From Gaiellasilicea sp963761905 (lineage in GTDB: Bacteria > Actinomycetota > Thermoleophilia > Gaiellales > Gaiellaceae): a stretch of 64,000 nucleotides of DNA. Position numbers and translations under genes: made by a program. The notes under the pieces were generated by a model. It worked only from the letters and a program-made list of their open reading frames with translations, did not search any database and was not told where the DNA came from. The DNA is taken from positions 1 to 64,000 of the forward strand of contig CAVXIQ010000009.1 of NCBI GenBank assembly GCA_963761905.1, given 5' to 3'. Positions 46,236-53,988 of the stretch are shown one piece after another (position 1 is the stretch's first letter; each line of letters opens with the position of its first letter).

Positions 46236-46399
46236 CGCGAGCTGACGAGCGCCGAAACGAGGCGGTGCGCCAGCTCGGATCCGACGACTGCCTCCAGTCG
46301 AGCGAAGGCGGTGAGCGATCCGTCTTCGAGCGCCGCGCCGTCGGCGAACGGCGTGGTTGCTGCAGCCGGATCTGGCTGAAAGACGGCGGCAGCATCCAT
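46232..46399 (-). CDS. Possible small protein (55 aa)
   Basis: A short frame from ATG 46399-46397 to TAG 46234-46232. AGGAG sits 7 nt upstream of the ATG, the main support. The product (MDAAAVFQPDPAAATTPF ... LTAFARLEAVVGSELAHRLV) is acidic and Ala-rich with a C-terminal amphipathic helix; no membrane segment. It fills an otherwise empty 226-bp stretch. Codon use is moderately GC-rich in third positions. Function unknown. Confidence 0.4.
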   Translation of the reverse strand: MDAAAVFQPDPAAATTPFADGAALEDGSLTAFARLEAVVGSELAHRLVSALVSSR

Positions 46400-46461
46400 C
46401 CCGACTCCTATCGACGCGGCGGGCGCGCCAGCGCGATCCCTGGCGCGAGTGAACGAGCTCC

Positions 46462-47061
46462 TCAGCTGTCGTCGCGGTCGCTCCCCGCCCCCGCGCGACG
46501 GAATCCGTAGCGGCGACCGCGGTCGTCGTCGACCCCGTCTCGAGAGCCTGCGCGCTCGGCGGTCAACGCCTCGTCGGCGTCGCGATCGTGGTCGGCAGCG
46601 ACCGGTGCGACCCGCCGCTCCTCGTCGGGCGGAAGGTCGGCTGGACGCCGGGGTCCCGTCGTGTCGAACGTGAGCCCGAACGTCAGTCCGATCACGAATG
46701 CGACCGCCGAGAGCACCTCACCGAGATCGCTCACCACGGCGGCGATGCCGAGGTCACGTGACCAATTCGACGTGTTGAAGAAGTCGGCCGGCTGGCGAGA
46801 CAGCAGAACCCAGCCTCCGACGGCGAGCACCGGCAGGAACCCGAGCAGGAAGACGCCGGGCGAGATGCGCGGCCAGCCCCATTTCGTCCAGCCCCCCAGG
46901 ATCTGCGAGAGCGCCATCGTGAGCCCCGCAGCCGCGATCAGGCCGTAGGTCGTCCAGTACTCGGACGCCGAGTCGGAGCCGATCTGGGCGGCGAGCCAGA
47001 TCAGGAACCCGGCCACACCTGCGCCGACGAGCGTCGAGATCCCTCTGGTGAAATCGATCAT
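46462..47061 (-). CDS. Membrane protein with charged C-terminal tail (199 aa)
   Basis: ATG 47061 has GGAGG-like CGGAGG 6 nt upstream. Four predicted membrane helices (about 8-27, 36-53, 65-85 and 107-127) precede a highly charged tail rich in Asp/Arg (PPDEERRVAPVAADHDRDAD). No catalytic motif. Longer upstream starts would add an unsupported polar stretch. Function unknown; possibly a small stress-related membrane protein, but that is a guess. Confidence 0.6.
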   Translation of the reverse strand: MIDFTRGISTLVGAGVAGFLIWLAAQIGSDSASEYWTTYGLIAAAGLTMALSQILGGWTKWGWPRISPGVFLLGFLPVLAVGGWVLLSRQPADFFNTSNWSRDLGIAAVVSDLGEVLSAVAFVIGLTFGLTFDTTGPRRPADLPPDEERRVAPVAADHDRDADEALTAERAGSRDGVDDDRGRRYGFRRAGAGSDRDDS

Positions 47062-47133
47062 CACAGCCTCCGTTTCGCGGGTCGTCCGGGTCGTACCCGG
47101 CACGGATGAAACGAGTCAGGGGCTCTTAGAGAT

Positions 47134-47736
47134 TCAGGCGGCGAGATTCAGGCGGCGCTCGTCGAATCGCGACGAGTAGAGCTCGGCGCGGAACCGATCG
47201 ACCGCGGCGCCGACGTCGTCGGCGAAGACGTGGTCGACGACGCCGACGCTTGCGTCGTTCCAGAACGGCAGATCGACGTGCGCCTGCGTGACGAGATTGA
47301 CCGAGAGGGCGAGGCAGGCCGGACAGCGAACGGCGAGCCCTAGGCTGCGCCCCCCGGGAACGACCGCCACGAACGAGGAGGGGAACACGGGACGCGGACG
47401 TCCTTCCGGGTAGCAGTAGAAGCTCCACGGCCACTCGCCCGCGACGAGACGGCGCGCCGAGGCGCCGGTGAGCTCGGCGCCGGCGTCGTCCAGCCGAGAC
47501 GTCATCAGGTTGAGAAAGTCGCCGACAGCGGCACCGAGCGGTGCCCAGTCGAGCTCGTCGTGCGCGACGAGGCCGGTGTGCTCGTCACCGCATCCGCACG
47601 CGAAGAGCACGCCGTACACGGCGGGATGAGCGGCGCCGGGCAATCGCTCGAGCCGCCGGAACGCGGACAGCGTCACCTGTGCCTGATCGCGCCGAGGACA
47701 CGAGAACGTGTACCGCCCGGTGAGCGCGTCGTACAT
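47134..47736 (-). CDS. Hypothetical protein with Cys-rich motifs (200 aa)
   Basis: No family recognised. It opens MYDALTGRYTFSCPRRDQAQVTLSAF and contains ACGCGDEHTG and AVRCPACLAL, so Cys pairs at three places could hold a zinc ion. WPWSFYCYPEGRPRPVFPSSF and FWNDASVGVVDHVFADDVG follow. There is no signal or membrane segment, so it is likely cytoplasmic. ATG 47736 opens 35 bp after the apt stop on the same strand, so it may be the last gene of the pgsA-apt operon. Confidence 0.6.
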   Translation of the reverse strand: MYDALTGRYTFSCPRRDQAQVTLSAFRRLERLPGAAHPAVYGVLFACGCGDEHTGLVAHDELDWAPLGAAVGDFLNLMTSRLDDAGAELTGASARRLVAGEWPWSFYCYPEGRPRPVFPSSFVAVVPGGRSLGLAVRCPACLALSVNLVTQAHVDLPFWNDASVGVVDHVFADDVGAAVDRFRAELYSSRFDERRLNLAA

Positions 47737-47771
47737 GGCCGAACTCTTATCGGTCGCTCGGACGGATCTCT

Positions 47772-48290
47772 CTAGTACTGGATCAGCGAGTGGACGTCGT
47801 AGCCGGCGAGCTTGGTGCGCGGCTCGAGAAACGCGAGCTCGATCACGAAGGCCAGCCCGACGACCTCCGCCCCGAGCTTCTCCACGAGCTCGACCTTGGC
47901 CTTCGCAGTTCCGCCGGTCGCGAGGACATCGTCGTGCACGATCACCCGAGCTCCGGCGGGGATCGCGTCCGCGTGCACCTCGAGGCTGTCCGTCCCGTAC
48001 TCGAGCTCGTAGGTCGCGCTGACCGTCTTGGAGGGAAGCTTCCCCGGCTTGCGTGCCGTCACGAATCCGCACCCGAGGAGGTACGCGAGCGCGCCGCCGA
48101 AGATGAACCCGCGTGCCTCGGCTCCCAGGATGAGATCCGGCTTCCTCGGCTCCGCGAACTCGGCCAGGCGCTGCACGGTCTCGTGGAAGTAGGCCGCGTC
48201 TGCGACGAGCGGCATCACGTCCTTGAAGACGATCCCGGGCTTGGGGAAGTCCGGGACGTCCCGGATCCGGTCTGTCAGGTCGAGCTCCAT
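47772..48290 (-). CDS. apt: Adenine phosphoribosyltransferase
   Basis: Converts adenine and PRPP to AMP. 172 aa: FPKPGIVFKDVMPL, ILGAEARGFIFGGALAYLLG, FVTARKPGKLPSKTVSATYELEYG and the PRPP motif VIVHDDVLATGGTAKA. All are standard for Apt. ATG 48290 shares a base with the stop of the MerR-type regulator (TGATG), so it is translated from that operon. It works with the nucleoside hydrolase in purine salvage. Confidence 0.94.
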   Translation of the reverse strand: MELDLTDRIRDVPDFPKPGIVFKDVMPLVADAAYFHETVQRLAEFAEPRKPDLILGAEARGFIFGGALAYLLGCGFVTARKPGKLPSKTVSATYELEYGTDSLEVHADAIPAGARVIVHDDVLATGGTAKAKVELVEKLGAEVVGLAFVIELAFLEPRTKLAGYDVHSLIQY

Positions 48291-48988
48291 CAGCGCTCCG
48301 CAAGAGCGCGCAGCTCGCGCCAGAAGAGGAGTCGAGAGAGCTCCTGCGACGCCTCGGCGAGCGCCTGAAGGTCGTCGAGCCCGGATTTTCGGCGCTCGGG
48401 GTTGCGCGCTCGCAGAGCCGGTGCGACGAGCTGCTCGAGCAGCCCTGCCTCACGTCCTGCCGAGTTGCGAAAGGTGCGGAGATGACGGGCGTCGATTCCA
48501 TAGCGGGCGAGCCGCCCGCAGGCCGCTGCGATCTCGGCGTCGCTCTCGGGATAACGACGCTCTCCGGCCTCGATCCGTGGCGCCAAGAGCCCGAATTCCT
48601 CGAGCGCGCGTGCCAGGTCGCCGTCGATGCCGGCTCGCTCGCAGAGCTCGGCGAGGTCGAGCTCGTCCTCGCGCTCGCCGAGGCCCGCGGGTGGCCGGCG
48701 CTTGCGTTCGGCGGCGGGACCTCCGGCGGAGAGCTCCTCGCGGATCACGCGCAGTGGCAGGAATTCGTCGCGCTGCAGCCGGAGAATCGTCTCGAGCCGC
48801 TCCACGTCGTCCTCGCTGAAGAGCCGATAACCGCCTCGGGTCCGCTTCGGTGTAAGCAGCCCCTGATCCTCGAGGTAACGGATCTTCGAGATCGAGATGT
48901 CCGCGAACTCCGGCTGGAGGCGCGCGCAGACCGCGCCGATCGTATGGAGGCGCTGCTCCGAGCGGGTGGTGGAGGCGACGGTCGTCAT
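48290..48988 (-). CDS. ftsR: MerR-family regulator, FtsR-like
   Basis: A 232-aa protein with an N-terminal MerR winged helix (about 15-85; TIGAVCARLQPEFADISISKIRYLEDQGLLTPKRTRGGYRLFSEDDVERLETIL is the collinear region, quoted here only by its ends). A long helical C-terminal part with coiled-coil character follows. In corynebacteria and mycobacteria the homologue next to garA, FtsR, activates ftsZ. Here it overlaps the GarA-like gene by ATGA, the same pairing, so FtsR-like is the best call. Target promoters cannot be seen. Confidence 0.75.
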   Translation of the reverse strand: MTTVASTTRSEQRLHTIGAVCARLQPEFADISISKIRYLEDQGLLTPKRTRGGYRLFSEDDVERLETILRLQRDEFLPLRVIREELSAGGPAAERKRRPPAGLGEREDELDLAELCERAGIDGDLARALEEFGLLAPRIEAGERRYPESDAEIAAACGRLARYGIDARHLRTFRNSAGREAGLLEQLVAPALRARNPERRKSGLDDLQALAEASQELSRLLFWRELRALAER

Positions 48989-49458
48989 CGGCCTCTGAGG
49001 AAGGTCAGCCGGTACTTGCCGATCTGGATCTCGTCATCGTCCTCGATCTCCGTCTCGGCGGCTTCGATTCGCTTCCGGTTCACGAAGGTGCCGTTCAGGC
49101 TGCCGAGATCCTTGATCGTGAAGCGGCCCTCGTCCTGGACCAGCTCCGCGTGCTTGCGCGAGACGGTCACGTCGTCGAGGAACACGTCGCATTCGGGCGA
49201 CCGACCGATCAACGTCCGCTCCCCGGACGGGAAAAAGGTCTCGCCGGCGCGACCGCCGCCGGAGCGCACGACGAGGGCCGGCCCCTTGAGACTCGGGTCG
49301 CTCAACGCTGCACCCGGATCGTCGGCGATGTCATCAGGCGTGAACGTCAGTGTCTGCTCCCCCGCGTCCTCCTGCTTCAGATGGCCGCCGCACTTCGCGC
49401 AGAAGTTGGCGGTTTCCGGATTCTGGTAGCCGCATTCCGGACAGTAGACGTGGCTCAT
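48985..49458 (-). CDS. garA: GarA-like FHA domain protein with N-terminal zinc ribbon
   Basis: A 157-aa protein. The N-terminal zinc ribbon has Cys6, Cys9, Cys20 and Cys23. Then comes GEQTLTFTPDD (about 33-43), in the position of the kinase-phosphorylated Thr motif of GarA. The C-terminal FHA domain has IGRSPECDVFLDDVTVSRKHAEL, KDLGSLNGTFVN and GDE-like DDEIQIGKYRLTFL. GarA binds and regulates TCA/glutamate enzymes and is switched off by phosphorylation of its own N-terminus. The domain match and FtsR neighbour support this; the added zinc ribbon is unlike mycobacterial GarA. Confidence 0.8.
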   Translation of the reverse strand: MSHVYCPECGYQNPETANFCAKCGGHLKQEDAGEQTLTFTPDDIADDPGAALSDPSLKGPALVVRSGGGRAGETFFPSGERTLIGRSPECDVFLDDVTVSRKHAELVQDEGRFTIKDLGSLNGTFVNRKRIEAAETEIEDDDEIQIGKYRLTFLRGR

Positions 49459-49733
49459 GCGCTCTCGTCTTGAGCCTGCGGAGAGGCTCGCGCGGCGAGG
49501 ATCTCGGTCAGCCGATCGACGTCGACGTCGCTGCCGCCACCGGTCCCCTTGAGTCGGGCCGTTCGCTCCGCACGAAGGATGTCGATCCGGCCCTGCAGCA
49601 GCCGCCGCCGGTAGGAGACCTGGTTCTCTTCCTCGGAGAGTCGCTCGATCAGTGCCTTCAGCTCGTCGTCCGAGAGCGTGCCGAGATCGGGCAGCGGCTC
49701 GACTTCGCTCTCTCCATGTCGCTGTTCCTCCAC
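49455..49733 (-). CDS. rsiG: RsiG-like c-di-GMP-responsive anti-sigma factor, single motif
   Basis: A 92-aa helical protein. LPDLGTLSDDELKALIERL leads into EENQVSYRRRLLQGRIDILR, which contains Glu36, Ser40, Arg43, Gln47 and Asp51. That is the full E(X)3S(X)2R(X)3Q(X)3D signature of RsiG, the Streptomyces anti-sigma factor that needs c-di-GMP to hold sigma WhiG. Streptomyces RsiG has two copies of the motif in one chain; this protein has one, so a homodimer would be needed. GTG 49733 has AAAGG about 8 nt upstream. It overlaps garA by ATGA. The partner sigma is not obvious in this window. Confidence 0.75.
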   Translation of the reverse strand: MEEQRHGESEVEPLPDLGTLSDDELKALIERLSEEENQVSYRRRLLQGRIDILRAERTARLKGTGGGSDVDVDRLTEILAARASPQAQDESA

Positions 49734-49791
49734 GGTTGTGCCTTTCGCGTCGGGGTGTCAGTAAAGCAGCAGCGAGCCGGAGGGGTCAACC

Positions 49792-52317
49792 TCAGCTTGA
49801 GGCTTCTACCGGAGTTCGAGGTGTCGGGGCGTCTCCCTGCATGATCGTCTCCACGCGGCCGCGCATCTCCTGCTCCAGCTGGTCGGAGGCCTCGGCGGAT
49901 TCTCCTTCGGCGAAGACGTGCAGGAGCGGCTCGTCCGGATCGGGAAGCACCTGCATCCAGCCGCGCGAATCGAGCAGCTTGATCCCGTCGGTCACGTCGA
50001 CGTCGCGGTCGGAGAGCTGCTCGTTGAGGATTCGCATCACGAGGCCCTTCTTCGCCCAGGGGCACGCGAGCTGGCGATGGATCAGCGTCGACTCGGGGAG
50101 CTCGGCGACGAGCTCGGACAGCGGGCGCTCGACCGGCGCGAGCAGCTCGAGCAGCTTGGCGAGACTCGCGACGGCGTCGTAGGCGGGCAGAAACTCGGGG
50201 AAGACGTAGCCGCCGCCGACGGCCCCGGCGAAGACGACTCCGCCGGCTGCCGCGGCGCGCGTCAAGTCGGCGAGCGAGTGCGGCGTTCGCACCACCTCGA
50301 GCGCCCCGTCCACGAGCCTGTCGACCTGGCTCGTCACGGTGATCGGAAAGGCGACCTTGCCCGTGGCGCCGCTCGCCGCGAGGAGCTTCAGGAAGAGGAG
50401 CAGCGTCTGCTCGACCGGCACCTCGCGACCCTGCTCGTCGACGAGATAGAGACGCTCGGCCCCGCCGTCGAAGACGACGCCAAGGTCGGCGCCGATCGCG
50501 GTGACGAGCCGTTTCGCGTTTCCGACCGCCTGCGCGAGCGTCTGCCGGGAGTCGGCTCCCTCCGCGAAGAAGCCATGCGCGGAGATCGCCTCGACGCCGA
50601 GCGGCCCGACCACGAGCGGCACGACGAAGGAGGCCGCCGAGTAGCCGTAGTCGATCACGATCCGAAAGCCGCGCGCGCGGATCGCGTCCGCGTCAAGGCC
50701 GTCCAGGAGGTCTTGCGCGTAGCTCTCCCGGACGCGCGCGGGATACGAGACGGAGCCGACGCCATCTGCGGCGACCCGGCGCAGCTCCTGACGCGTGAAG
50801 TTCGTCTCGATCTCCTTCTGGAGCGACGCCGTGAGCAGGATGCCGGGCGGCTCGTAGATCCGGATGAACACGGCCTCGGGATCCAGGTGGCTCTGGCCAA
50901 CGTGGACCGCTGCGGCGAACGCCTGCGTCTTCAGGACGTGCCTGCTGACCGCCGGGGGCGAGACGCGGAGGTCGGCGACGTCGACTCCGGTCGCGTTCAG
51001 GCCGGAGATGAGGCAGCGCTTGATCATCCGGCAGGCCTGACCGGAGTCGCGGCTCGCGACCACACGAGCGCCGCGCTTCAGGGCGGTGCCGAGGGCAGCC
51101 GCGAGCCGTACGGCCGTCTCGGGAGTGAGATCGACGTTCACGAGGCCTCCGACCCCGTCCTTGCCGAAGAGGCGCGACGAGGCGCGCGACTCCCAGATCA
51201 GGTTCTCGTAGATCTGCGAGCCGGTCTCGACCTCCTTGAACGGGTAGATCCGGACGTGCGGCAGAACGCTCGACTCGGAGCCGATCGTGACCTCGTCGCC
51301 GATCGCCACGCCCTCATGGATGTGCACGTGGTCACGGATGTCGCACGACCGCCCGACGACGGCGCCCTCGAGCAAGCTGCTGCGGCCGATGTGCGTCGCA
51401 GCGTCGATCACCGTTCGCGTCGTGCGCGCTCGCTCGCGGAGGGTGACGCCGTTCGAGAGCACCGTGTACGGGCCGACGGAGGCGTCTCGCGCGATCCGGC
51501 TGTAGTTGCCGATGAAGGCCGGACCTTCCAGATCCTCGACGTCGTCGATCTCGGCGCCTTCGCCGAGCCACACGTTTCCCCGAAGGCGGATCCCGCCGAT
51601 GTTGAGTCGGACCTTCTCGTCGAGCGCGTCGAAGTTCGCCTGCCGGTACTGGTCGAGGTTGCCGATGTCCTGCCAGTAGCCGTCGAGCACGAAGCCGTAG
51701 AGCGGCCGTCCCATCTCGAGCAGGAGCGGGAAGAGCTCCTTCGAGAAGTCGAACGGGCCTTCCGCCGGAATGTGGTTCAGCACCTCCGGCTCGAGCACGT
51801 AGATCCCGGTGTTGATCGTGTCGGAGAAGACCTGGCCCCAGGAGGGCTTCTCCAGGAAGCGCTCGACCTTGCCGTCCTCGTCGGTGACGACGATTCCGAA
51901 CTCGAGCGGATTGTCCACCGACTTGAGCCCGATCGTCACCGCCGCTCCCTTTTCCTTGTGGCAGGCGACGAGGGCGCCGAGATCGACGTCGCAGAGCGCG
52001 TCGCCGGAGATCACGAGGAAGGTCTCGTCGAGCTTCGAGCTGGCGAGGCGAACCGACCCTGCGGTGCCGAGCGGTAGCTCCTCGACGGAGTACTCGATGT
52101 TCAGCCCGAGGGTGTCGCCGGTTCCGAAGTAGCTACGGATCGACTGCGGAAGGAACGCGAGCGTGACGACGACGTCCTCGAAGCCGTGGCGCTTGAGCAG
52201 CTCGAGGATGTGCTCGATGCACGGCTTGCCGACGATGGGCACCATCGGCTTCGGCTGATTCGAGGTGAGCGGCCGCAGGCGCGTGCCCTCGCCGCCCGCC
52301 ATCACGACGGCTCTCAT
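49792..52317 (-). CDS. Mannose-1-phosphate guanylyltransferase / phosphomannomutase fusion
   Basis: An 841-aa three-part protein. Residues 1-235 are a nucleotidyltransferase with MAGGEGTRLRPLT and FLEKPSWGQVFSDTINTGIY. About 245-370 are hexapeptide beta-helix repeats (VWLGEGAEIDDVEDLEGPAFIG). About 380-841 are a phosphohexomutase-like domain with VVASRDSGQACRMIKR. The usual mutase serine loop TASHNP is missing; the corresponding segment reads HVGQSHLDPEAVF. This fused architecture occurs in actinobacteria and cyanobacteria, and mutase activity is uncertain. It would supply GDP-mannose or a similar nucleotide sugar. ATG 52317 overlaps the pgsA stop by ATGA. Confidence 0.85.
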   Translation of the reverse strand: MRAVVMAGGEGTRLRPLTSNQPKPMVPIVGKPCIEHILELLKRHGFEDVVVTLAFLPQSIRSYFGTGDTLGLNIEYSVEELPLGTAGSVRLASSKLDETFLVISGDALCDVDLGALVACHKEKGAAVTIGLKSVDNPLEFGIVVTDEDGKVERFLEKPSWGQVFSDTINTGIYVLEPEVLNHIPAEGPFDFSKELFPLLLEMGRPLYGFVLDGYWQDIGNLDQYRQANFDALDEKVRLNIGGIRLRGNVWLGEGAEIDDVEDLEGPAFIGNYSRIARDASVGPYTVLSNGVTLRERARTTRTVIDAATHIGRSSLLEGAVVGRSCDIRDHVHIHEGVAIGDEVTIGSESSVLPHVRIYPFKEVETGSQIYENLIWESRASSRLFGKDGVGGLVNVDLTPETAVRLAAALGTALKRGARVVASRDSGQACRMIKRCLISGLNATGVDVADLRVSPPAVSRHVLKTQAFAAAVHVGQSHLDPEAVFIRIYEPPGILLTASLQKEIETNFTRQELRRVAADGVGSVSYPARVRESYAQDLLDGLDADAIRARGFRIVIDYGYSAASFVVPLVVGPLGVEAISAHGFFAEGADSRQTLAQAVGNAKRLVTAIGADLGVVFDGGAERLYLVDEQGREVPVEQTLLLFLKLLAASGATGKVAFPITVTSQVDRLVDGALEVVRTPHSLADLTRAAAAGGVVFAGAVGGGYVFPEFLPAYDAVASLAKLLELLAPVERPLSELVAELPESTLIHRQLACPWAKKGLVMRILNEQLSDRDVDVTDGIKLLDSRGWMQVLPDPDEPLLHVFAEGESAEASDQLEQEMRGRVETIMQGDAPTPRTPVEASS

Positions 52318-52865
52318 TCGGCGACCTCGCGCCGTGCCGCAACGACGTACTGAGCAGCGGCGACGAGCGCAAGTCCGAGCCCGATCCAGAAGAGCCAGAG
52401 CGGCCAGGTCGTGTCGTGCCCGACCACGGTCAGGATCCCGACCGCGAGATAGAGGATCCACGTGGCGAGCTTGCCGAGCCGGCTGACCGACACTTCGACG
52501 CCTTTCGGCATCAGCAGGCGGTAGCCCCCGACCAGGATCAGGTCACGGAGGACGATCACGAGCGCGCCGGGCCACGGGAGCTTTCCCTCGAGCCAGAGCA
52601 GGATCACGGCGGCGTCGATCATCAGCCGGTCGGCGAGCGGGTCGGCGAGCCTCCCGAAGCGCGACTCGACGTGCCAGCGGCGCGCCAGGAAACCGTCGAC
52701 CTGGTCGGTGACGCCCGCGACGAGGAAGATCCAGCCCGCAGCCCAGCTCGAGCCGTCCTCGGAGGCCGCGTAGACGAGGACGAAGACGGGAATCAGCGCA
52801 AGCCGGAGAATCGTCAGCGCGTTCGGCAGCTGCGCCAGCGGAGCAGAGACGACGCGCGTGGCCAT
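52314..52865 (-). CDS. pgsA: CDP-diacylglycerol--glycerol-3-phosphate 3-phosphatidyltransferase family protein
   Basis: CDP-alcohol phosphatidyltransferase, 183 aa, with about six membrane helices. The CDP-OH-P motif D-G-x2-A-R-x8-G-x3-D-x3-D is complete in DGFLARRWHVESRFGRLADP and the following LADRL. NALTILRLALIPVF at the N-terminus is typical of PgsA. It makes phosphatidylglycerol phosphate, although other phosphatidyl acceptors are possible within the family. ATG 52865 starts the operon pgsA to apt. The hutF-like gene diverges 75 bp away. Confidence 0.87.
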   Translation of the reverse strand: MATRVVSAPLAQLPNALTILRLALIPVFVLVYAASEDGSSWAAGWIFLVAGVTDQVDGFLARRWHVESRFGRLADPLADRLMIDAAVILLWLEGKLPWPGALVIVLRDLILVGGYRLLMPKGVEVSVSRLGKLATWILYLAVGILTVVGHDTTWPLWLFWIGLGLALVAAAQYVVAARREVAE

Positions 52866-52928
52866 GCCCGGAGGATAGACCGTCGGCGCGGCGGGACTCA
52901 GGTGGGGCCGGTCGTGTCGTCGGCCGTC

Positions 52929-52934
52929 TACGCT
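52929..52934 (+). promoter_or_regulatory. -10 box TACGCT ahead of hutF-like gene
   Basis: TACGCT lies 6 nt upstream of ATG 52941, with no Shine-Dalgarno. Confidence 0.4.
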
Positions 52935-52940
52935 CCTCGG

Positions 52941-53954
52941 ATGGAGGATTCGCTCACGCTGCCGGGGTTCGTCAACGCCCACACGCACACGTTCCAGCGA
53001 GCTCTCCGAGGTCGCGCCGGCGGCGCCGACTTCTGGGCCTGGCGCGACCTGATGCTGGCCGAGGCGGAGCGCCAGACTCCGGAGCTCGTCCGCGAGACGT
53101 ACGCCTCCGGATACCGTGAGATGCGCGCTGCGGGGTACACCGCGGTCGGCGAGTTCCACTACCTCGGCGTCGCCGAAGCCCACGCCGCGGCCGAGGCGGC
53201 TCACGAGGCCGAAGTCGAGCTCGTCATCCTGCTCGCCGCGTACGCGCGCGGCGGACTGCCGAGGATGCGCCAGGAGTCCGTGGCGGCGTATCTGCGCGAG
53301 CTCGAGGAGCTGCGCGAAGCAGGGATCCGCGTCGGCGTCGCCCCCCACTCCGTGCGCGCCTGCCCGCGCGACTGGCTGGAGGAGCTCGGGCGATACGCCA
53401 CCGCCGAGAAGCTGCCGCTCCACATTCACGCGGACGAGCAGCCGCGCGAGATCGAGGAGTGCGTCGCCGAGCACGGCTGCCGGCCGATCGAGCTCCTCGA
53501 GCGAACCGGCTGCCTCGGCCCGCTGACGACGGTCGTCCACGCCACGCACGCCGACGGCGCCGAGCTCGACCTCCTCGCGGAATCGGGTGCCACGATCTGC
53601 GCCTGCCCGACGACCGAGGCGGATCTCGGCGACGGCTTCCTGCCTGCAGCGCGGATCGAGCACCGCCGGATCTCGCTCTGCATCGGCTCCGACTCGAACA
53701 TCCGGATCGACCCACTCGAAGAGCTCCGCGAGATCGAAGGGATCGCCCGCCGGCAGACGGGCCGCCGCGGCGTCTTCGGAACCGAGCGGCTGCTCTGCTT
53801 CGGCGCGGACGAGGGCGCGCGCTCGCTCGGGCTCGAGTCGTGGCCCGAGATCGAGATCGACCTCGGTCACCGGTCGCTTGCAGAAGTCGCCCCGTCCGAT
53901 GTCTTCGATGCGCTCGTCGCAGGCTGTGGCGCCGACGTGATTCGCCACGATTGA
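52941..53954 (+). CDS. hutF: Amidohydrolase, probable formimidoylglutamate deiminase
   Basis: A 337-aa amidohydrolase with metal ligands in PGFVNAHTHTFQRALRG (HxH), HIHADEQPREIEEC, VVHATHAD and the Asp in GSDSNIRIDP. FQRALRGRAGG, DFWAWRDLM and EFHYL are characteristic of HutF, which deiminates N-formimidoyl-glutamate in one branch of histidine degradation. It lacks the usual N-terminal beta-sandwich extension, so it is shorter than proteobacterial HutF (about 450). No other hut gene is nearby, which lowers certainty on substrate. Confidence 0.8.
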   Translation: MEDSLTLPGFVNAHTHTFQRALRGRAGGADFWAWRDLMLAEAERQTPELVRETYASGYREMRAAGYTAVGEFHYLGVAEAHAAAEAAHEAEVELVILLAAYARGGLPRMRQESVAAYLRELEELREAGIRVGVAPHSVRACPRDWLEELGRYATAEKLPLHIHADEQPREIEECVAEHGCRPIELLERTGCLGPLTTVVHATHADGAELDLLAESGATICACPTTEADLGDGFLPAARIEHRRISLCIGSDSNIRIDPLEELREIEGIARRQTGRRGVFGTERLLCFGADEGARSLGLESWPEIEIDLGHRSLAEVAPSDVFDALVAGCGADVIRHD

Positions 53955-53988
53955 GCCCGGATAGGAGGGTCGCGCAGCCTCCCCGAGC

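Noticed and set aside
49918..52077. Long plus-strand frame opposite the guanylyltransferase fusion
   Set aside because: Shadow frame; no start signal or conserved motif.
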